Assembly (NCBI GenBank): GCA_016199425.1
Contig: JACQGT010000107.1
Location: 1-10,698, forward strand
DNA: 10,698 nucleotides
Reading direction: 5' to 3'
Source: Chloroflexota bacterium
Lineage (GTDB): Bacteria; Chloroflexota; Anaerolineae; Caldilineales; Caldilineaceae
Shown here in pieces: positions 6,490 to 10,698 of the stretch. Within the stretch, counting starts at the first letter, position 1. Each line of letters starts with the position of its first letter. Both the position numbers and the translations under genes were made by a program. A model generated the notes under the pieces. It was given only the letters and a program-made list of their open reading frames with translations, did not search any database and was not told the origin of the DNA.

Positions 6490-8001
6490 TTATAGCCCTT
6501 GCGCCAAATGGTAGTACAAATCGTTCCAGCGCAATTCCTTCTTGAAGGCCCGCATCTCCGTCTTCTCGTCGATGAGGAGCGTCTCCAGTCCGGCAATCTC
6601 GGCGAAGTCTTCCAGATGCTCGACGGTGACCGATTGGCTGAAGCCCGTGTGATGGGCGCCGCCCGCCTGAATCCAGGCCGCGGCCGCCACTTTGAGATTC
6701 GGGTGGGGAACCCAGAGGGCGCGGGCTACGGGCAGTTTAGGCAGAAGCGCTTCCGGTGTGACCACATCCACTGTGTTGATGAGCAGGCGGAAGCGCTTGC
6801 CCAGATACATCAGCGAAGCGTTTAGCGCCGGCCCCGCGGGTACGCCAAAGACCAGACGCACCGGGTCGGCCTTGCCGCCGATGCCCAGAGGGTGAATCTC
6901 CAGCGACGGTTTGGCCGCGGCGATGGAGGGGCAGATTTCCAGCATATGTGCGCCCAGCACAGACATTCTGTTGGGGTGCAGGTGATAGGTGTAATCCTCC
7001 ATAAAGGAGGTGCCGCCGGCCAGCCCCTTGCCCATCACTTTCATGGCCCGCACCAGCGCCGCGGTCTTCCAGTCGCCCTCGCCGGCAAAACCGTAGCCGT
7101 CGGCCATCAGCCGCTGGGGGGCAATGCCGGGCAGTTGCGTCAGCCCGTGCAGGTCCTCGAAGGTGGTGGTGAAGCCTGCAAAGCCGCCGTCGCTCAGGAA
7201 GGAGCGAATGCCCAGCTCGATGCGGGCCGCGTCGCGCAGGGAAGAGCGCTGGGAACCGCCCGCAGCCAGAGATTCGGCCACCACATACTGGCTCTCGTAT
7301 TCGGCCACCAGCGCGTCCACCGCGGCGTCTCTGGCCGCGACGACGTGGGCCACCAGATCGCCCACGCCGTAGCCGTTGACGCTGTAGCCAAAGGCCATCT
7401 GCGCCGCCACTTTGTCGCCTTCAGTCACGGCCACCTGGCGCATATTGTCGCCAAAGCGGGCGAACTTTGCGCCCTGGCTGTCGTGCCAGGCAGCCGCGGC
7501 CCGCATCCACACATCCAGCCGGGCCAGGCTCTCCGCGTCCTGCCAGTGGCCGACGACGATTTTGCGCCGCAGCCGCATCCGGGAGCCGATGAAGCCGAAT
7601 TCACGCCCGCCGTGCGCGGTCTGGTTCAGATTCATAAAATCCATATCGATACTGTCCCAGGGAATGTCCCGGTTGAATTGGGTGTGGAACTGGGCGAAGG
7701 GCTTCTGCAGGGCCAGCAGGCCGGCGATCCACATTTTGGCCGGGGAGAAGGTGTGCATCCACGTGACCAGGCCGATGCAGTTGGCCGCGGCGTTGGCCTC
7801 CTGGCAGATGGCGTGAATCTCCTCGGAGGTTTTCACTACCGGTTTGAAGACGACGTTGACGGAAATCTGGGGCGAGGCATCCAGACTGCTGGCGATGGCG
7901 CGGGCGTCGTCCGCCACCTGTTGCAAAACTTCCGGGCCGTAGAGATGCTGGCTGCCGGTGACAAACCAGACTTCGAGCGCGGGAAAGGCTTTGGCGGTCA
8001 T
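6490..8001 (-). CDS. araA: L-arabinose isomerase
   Basis: This enzyme converts L-arabinose to L-ribulose in the cytoplasm, using Mn2+ or a similar metal. I place the start at ATG 8001, since GGAGT lies 8 nt upstream and the resulting N-terminus (MTAKAFPALEVWFVTGSQ) fits the family. The longer frame from 8064 adds 21 unlikely residues. The protein is 503 aa; the E. coli enzyme is 500. The catalytic and metal-binding residues known from E. coli (Glu306, Glu333, His350, His450) align with Glu308 (FAGEGD), Glu335 (FMEDYTYH), His352 (GAHMLE) and His450/451 (GGAHHTGFS). SFMEDYTYH and LGIGGKADPVRL are hallmark segments. It is the first gene of an araA-araB unit read from the promoter at 8165-8193. 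Confidence 0.97.
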   Translation of the reverse strand: MTAKAFPALEVWFVTGSQHLYGPEVLQQVADDARAIASSLDASPQISVNVVFKPVVKTSEEIHAICQEANAAANCIGLVTWMHTFSPAKMWIAGLLALQKPFAQFHTQFNRDIPWDSIDMDFMNLNQTAHGGREFGFIGSRMRLRRKIVVGHWQDAESLARLDVWMRAAAAWHDSQGAKFARFGDNMRQVAVTEGDKVAAQMAFGYSVNGYGVGDLVAHVVAARDAAVDALVAEYESQYVVAESLAAGGSQRSSLRDAARIELGIRSFLSDGGFAGFTTTFEDLHGLTQLPGIAPQRLMADGYGFAGEGDWKTAALVRAMKVMGKGLAGGTSFMEDYTYHLHPNRMSVLGAHMLEICPSIAAAKPSLEIHPLGIGGKADPVRLVFGVPAGPALNASLMYLGKRFRLLINTVDVVTPEALLPKLPVARALWVPHPNLKVAAAAWIQAGGAHHTGFSQSVTVEHLEDFAEIAGLETLLIDEKTEMRAFKKELRWNDLYYHLAQGL

Positions 8002-8040
8002 TGGGTTACTCCTTTTTTGGGGTGGGTGGGAAGCGGAGAA

Positions 8041-8048
8041 AAACGTTT
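8041..8048. promoter_or_regulatory. AAACGTTT palindrome in araA leader
   Basis: An 8-bp perfect palindrome with a central CG lies in the predicted araA 5' leader, about 40 nt before the start codon. Operators of LacI-family sugar repressors often have a central CG of this kind, so it could be a downstream roadblock site. It is short enough to occur by chance, and no regulator gene is visible. Confidence 0.2.
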
Positions 8049-8135
8049 CAAGCGAATCGAACAATCAGTCATCCACAGGCAAGTTGGTTGGCTGATCGAT
8101 TGTGATTTATAGTGGAAGTCGATGCACGCAAAATG

Positions 8136-8173
8136 GACTATCTGCGCGTGGCGCGCCTACACGTAGTATAGTC
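8136..8173. promoter_or_regulatory. Palindrome cluster over araA transcription start
   Basis: Three inverted repeats are packed into 38 bp: GACTAT (8136-8141) with ATAGTC (8168-8173), GCGCG (8144-8148) with CGCGC (8152-8156), and CTAC (8157-8160) with GTAG (8163-8166). They cover the predicted start site near 8158 and the -10 box. This suits an operator for an arabinose-responsive repressor. Each arm is short, so confidence is limited. Confidence 0.35.
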
Positions 8174-8193
8174 GAGCGCAATGCCAATGCCAA
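8165..8193 (-). promoter_or_regulatory. Promoter of araA-araB
   Basis: On the minus strand TTGGCA (plus coordinates 8188-8193, 5 of 6 bases of the -35 consensus) and TATACT (8165-8170, 5 of 6 of the -10) are separated by exactly 17 bp. Transcription would begin near 8158, giving a leader of about 157 nt before araA. The -35 lies in a direct repeat of TTGGCA (8182-8187 and 8188-8193). Confidence 0.6.
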
Positions 8194-8243
8194 GAAAAAT
8201 GCGTGACTGGGAATCTGATGTCCATTTTCCTGTAATTATTCGC

Positions 8244-8272
8244 TTTGGATGAATGAACGGACGTGCTATAAT
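8244..8272 (+). promoter_or_regulatory. Candidate promoter P1 of the DUF4007/ATPase operon
   Basis: A perfect TATAAT (8267-8272) is preceded by TGC, an extended -10. The -35 at 17 bp is weak (TTTGGA, 8244-8249). Transcription would begin near 8279, leaving about 230 nt of leader before the DUF4007 start. It is divergent from the araA promoter, about 50 bp away. Confidence 0.5.
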
Positions 8273-8318
8273 TTGTGTTCGGTCTGTTTTCGGGATGGTT
8301 CATTTTCAGTCAGAGATA

Positions 8319-8445
8319 GGTTGACACTTTTTGCGAGGTCGAAAAATAGTGAGACGCCGTTCCGCCGCAATTTACTCTGGTATGGGGCGACTCAAATACC
8401 TCGTTTCATCGTAGAGTTGTCAACCGCTGCGGAAAAGTGTCAACC
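8319..8445. promoter_or_regulatory. GGTTGACA box array upstream of DUF4007 gene, with possible promoter P2
   Basis: GGTTGACACTTTT (8319-8331) has an exact 13-bp inverted copy at 8433-8445. A third box, TGTCAACC, lies at 8418-8425, exactly 20 bp from the copy at 8438-8445, and forms the palindrome GTTGTCAAC (8416-8424). The left box contains a perfect -35 TTGACA (8321-8326), followed after 18 bp by AATAGT (8345-8350, 4 of 6 of the -10). This looks like an operator set, with one site on a second promoter and two sites on the same helix face about 100 bp downstream, which could permit looping. No regulator gene is visible. No credible gene lies between 8200 and 8509; the short open frame 8249-8479 overlaps P1 and looks spurious. 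Confidence 0.45.
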
Positions 8446-8509
8446 AGATTCTGAACCATCCCCTGTTTTCTTCATGTAATCCTCGACATTGTGATAAGTG
8501 GTACTACGC

Positions 8510-9400
8510 ATGGCATCATCATTTACGTTTTCGGGTCACGAATCATTCCCCTGCCGACAATTCTGGCTGAAGAAGGGATATGATTTTGTTGCAAGTGGTC
8601 ACAAGTTTTCCGACGACGACTCTATTGTCCGGCTTGGCGTCGGAAAAAATATGGTGACCTCAATCCAATTCTGGATGAGAAGTTTCGGACTCCTCAGTGA
8701 AGGTTTAGAACTGACTGAGATAGCTCATTTTGTGTTCGGGCCAGAGGGTAAAGACCCTTTCTTAGAAGATACAGGCACGCTGTGGTTGCTGCACTACTTG
8801 CTGGTTTCTACAGGCCGGGCTACAATCTATCAATTCGCCTTCAACGAGTTTCGTAAACAACGCATTGAATTCACTCGCGAACAATTCACCAATTATCTGA
8901 ACCGCAAATGTGGTGAGAATGATTATACGATTAGCCTGCGTACGTTGCGCTCGGATGTTGACGTCCTTATTCGTACCTACTCGCGTCCTGCAGACCGAGG
9001 TGCCAACCCTGAAGATGATTTTTCCTCACTACTGATTGATATCGACCTCATTCAACGAATGACTCGATCCAAAGCGGATGGGGGTACTGTCTATCGCATT
9101 GAAAGTAAAGACCGGATAACAATTCCAACAGAAGTCATCTTATTTGCTATACTCCAGCAAAATGATGGGCAGTCCATTTCCTTTTCTCGCCTTATGGCTG
9201 ATCCCAATAATATGGGGAATGTATTTGCTTTGAACCGGGATGGGCTTCAAAGGCATGCAGAGTTGATTGCCCAAAAATTCCCACAAGTCATATTTACGGA
9301 TGATGCCGGTATCAAAGAGATTCAGTTTTCCAAACGGCCGGACCCATACACAGTTTTGGACCATTACTATCGCAACGCCCAAGTTTTCTCCCTCAATTAA
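8510..9400 (+). CDS. DUF4007 family protein, SspB-like (DNA phosphorothioation module)
   Basis: The 296-aa protein begins with the family's hallmark N-terminus: FSGHESFPCR (7-16), WLKKGYDF (19-26) and RLGVGKNMV (41-49) followed by SIQFWMRSFGL. A GNVFALNRDGL segment is near 236-246. I choose ATG 8510 over the in-frame GTG 8498 because the conserved block starts right after it. No clear ribosome site precedes either. From memory, DUF4007 proteins include SspB, a DNA-nicking component of the SspABCD single-strand phosphorothioation system, usually followed by an ATPase (SspC) and a DndC-like PAPS reductase (SspD). A P-loop ATPase does follow here. I see no signal peptide or membrane segment. The gene is AT-richer than the arabinose genes, suggesting acquisition. 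The family match is strong; the Ssp assignment is inference until the downstream genes are seen. Confidence 0.82.
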   Translation: MASSFTFSGHESFPCRQFWLKKGYDFVASGHKFSDDDSIVRLGVGKNMVTSIQFWMRSFGLLSEGLELTEIAHFVFGPEGKDPFLEDTGTLWLLHYLLVSTGRATIYQFAFNEFRKQRIEFTREQFTNYLNRKCGENDYTISLRTLRSDVDVLIRTYSRPADRGANPEDDFSSLLIDIDLIQRMTRSKADGGTVYRIESKDRITIPTEVILFAILQQNDGQSISFSRLMADPNNMGNVFALNRDGLQRHAELIAQKFPQVIFTDDAGIKEIQFSKRPDPYTVLDHYYRNAQVFSLN

Positions 9401-10698
9401 CCTGATTCGAGACACGAGCCAGGAAATTCAATATATACCGACTGCAAACGCCCATCGCATCTACGGTCAGATACTGGCTGATTACGCAGTCGGAATCCAC
9501 GCGTTTAGTGTTATTGGTTCCTACGGAACAGGCAAATCAGCATTCTTACTTGCGCTGGAGAAGTCGCTGTCAGGCAAACAGCGTATTTTTCCTGCTCCAA
9601 ATGGCCATATCGGGAAGCTACAGGGCATAGAATTCATCAATATCGTTGGCTCCTATGCATCACTTATGGACGCATTAGCCAACCACTTGGGGGTTGTAGC
9701 TAAAGCCACTTTGATCTTCAATGCATTAACGCAAGCCTACAATGATGTACAGAGTCGAGGATTGGGCTTAGGCATTGTCATTGATGAGTTTGGTAAGTTT
9801 TTGGAGTATGCTTCCCGGTTCAAGCCAGAAGAAGAACTTTACTTCATACAGCGATTGGCCGAGTTTGTCAATGACTCATCACAGCATATCATCCTGATCA
9901 CTGTTCTACACCAGAACTTCAGCACGTATGCTGCTGGTTTGAACAGGGATCAACGGGAAGAATGGGAAAAGGTCAAAGGCCGTCTCAAAGAACTGACCTT
10001 CAATGAACCTGTAGAGCAACTCCTAGAGTTAGCCACCAATTTCTCCAAGAATGGGCATCAGCCGCGCTCCGCTGATGAATTGGCTGTTTTGTTGGAAACG
10101 ATTGATCTGTCTGCCGCATTTCCCCATCGGCATCGGTTGTCTACTGACTTTGCCAGCAAGCTACTTCCCTTTGACATTTTATCTGCCTCTGTGCTGACAC
10201 AAGCCCTGCAGCAATACGGGCAGAACGAACGTTCGCTTTTTACGTTTTTGAATGCGAATGACTATTTGGGGATCAACGATTACGATGCGCAGAAACACCC
10301 GTACTACAATCTCGTCTGTGTCTATGACTACCTAGCACATAACTACGAGAGTCTGATCAATTCAGTTCACAATCCTCATTATGCTCAGTGGGGGGCAAGC
10401 CGTCGGACGCAGGAGCGGGCCGAAGCCGAGCTGTCGGAAGAATCAGTACATACGGCCATTAAACTCCTGAAAGTTATCGGACTTCTGGGCATTTTTGCAC
10501 CAGACGGAACGAAAATTAATCCGTCGTTTTTGATCGAATATGGACGTCTTGCGCTTGGTCTGGACGATGTTTCTGGTGTTTTGGCTGAACTCGAAGCCCG
10601 TAAATTAATTCGATATATTCGATTCAAAGACACGTTTGTGCTCTTTGAAGGTACGGACCTGAATATCGAGTTTGCATTGATGGAGGCGGAAGGCAAAG
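9300..10698 (+). CDS. P-loop ATPase, SspC-like, 3' end outside window
   Basis: A frame open to the right edge encodes a large ATPase. Walker A is GSYGTGKS (9516-9539) and Walker B is LGIVIDEFGK (Asp codon at 9783). A strand with a polar end (IILITVLHQNF, about 9885-9917) resembles sensor 1 of AAA+/STAND-type ATPases. A winged-helix-like segment (GVLAELEARKLIRYIRF) lies near 10578-10628. Only ATG 9300/9303 is a canonical start upstream of Walker A, but it would overlap the DUF4007 gene by about 100 nt, and the residues it adds look like frame shadow. Family-like sequence (NLIRDTSQEIQYIPTANAHR) begins at about 9399, so a rare ATT at 9396, overlapping the DUF4007 TAA, is possible. No ribosome site is evident for either. 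By order it would be SspC. The family name is inference; the ATPase call is firm. Confidence 0.8.
   Translation, partial: MMPVSKRFSFPNGRTHTQFWTITIATPKFSPSINLIRDTSQEIQYIPTANAHRIYGQILADYAVGIHAFSVIGSYGTGKSAFLLALEKSLSGKQRIFPAPNGHIGKLQGIEFINIVGSYASLMDALANHLGVVAKATLIFNALTQAYNDVQSRGLGLGIVIDEFGKFLEYASRFKPEEELYFIQRLAEFVNDSSQHIILITVLHQNFSTYAAGLNRDQREEWEKVKGRLKELTFNEPVEQLLELATNFSKNGHQPRSADELAVLLETIDLSAAFPHRHRLSTDFASKLLPFDILSASVLTQALQQYGQNERSLFTFLNANDYLGINDYDAQKHPYYNLVCVYDYLAHNYESLINSVHNPHYAQWGASRRTQERAEAELSEESVHTAIKLLKVIGLLGIFAPDGTKINPSFLIEYGRLALGLDDVSGVLAELEARKLIRYIRFKDTFVLFEGTDLNIEFALMEAEGK

Noticed and set aside
8002..8064. Longer araA start at 8064
   Set aside because: The extra 21 residues are not family-like, and a GGAGT ribosome site sits correctly before ATG 8001.
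6892..8112. 406-aa open frame on the plus strand opposite araA
   Set aside because: Antisense shadow of araA for the same reason; no recognisable motifs.
8249..8479. 76-aa frame upstream of the DUF4007 gene
   Set aside because: It contains the best TATAAT promoter and the GGTTGACA boxes, has no ribosome site and has no recognisable similarity. A leader peptide cannot be excluded but is not supported.
10385..10696. 103-aa minus-strand frame inside the ATPase
   Set aside because: It lies wholly opposite the ATPase reading frame and has no motif of its own.
1..10698. CRISPR array, tRNA or rRNA genes
   Set aside because: I saw no regularly spaced identical repeats with unique spacers, and no cloverleaf or rRNA-like sequence on either strand, reading by eye.

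Overview
The window looks like a chromosomal stretch of a GC-rich, free-living carbohydrate-using bacterium. My best guess is a Chloroflexota (Anaerolineae/Caldilineae-like) genome. This rests on the mix of CUT1 sugar ABC transporters, XisH/XisI genes and degenerate GC-rich intergenic repeats, not on a marker gene, so it is an inference.

Layout. Positions 1-268 are non-coding, with a hairpin, a dispersed repeat motif and a candidate promoter. Positions 269-3169 (+) hold a tight three-gene operon: two CUT1 sugar permeases (MalF/UgpA type and MalG/UgpE type, joined by an ATGA overlap) and a MalK/UgpC/MsmX-type ATPase. No substrate-binding protein is in view. A repeat-like convergent spacer follows (3170-3315), then an NAD-type short-chain dehydrogenase on the minus strand (3316-4071). 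Its promoter is visible and overlaps a 12-bp inverted repeat. A plus-strand xisH remnant and an intact xisI follow (4195-4640). A 16-bp hairpin separates xisI from the minus-strand arabinose genes: araA (start corrected to 8001) and, downstream of it, araB, with a perfect 24-bp hairpin between them. AraA and AraB convert L-arabinose to L-ribulose and then L-ribulose 5-phosphate. araD is absent from the window. The transporter may supply arabinose or arabino-oligosaccharides, by neighbourhood only.

Defence-like region. From about 8200 the composition turns AT-richer and the plus strand carries a DUF4007 protein (8510-9400), followed by a large P-loop ATPase that runs off the right edge. This pair matches what I recall of SspB and SspC of the SspABCD single-strand DNA phosphorothioation module, an anti-phage system. 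The deciding gene, a DndC-like PAPS reductase (SspD), would lie beyond position 10698. The upstream leader contains three GGTTGACA boxes in an operator-like arrangement. The ATPase has no ordinary start codon near the conserved N-terminus: either it overlaps the DUF4007 gene by about 100 nt or it starts on a rare codon at the DUF4007 stop. This is the part most worth following up.
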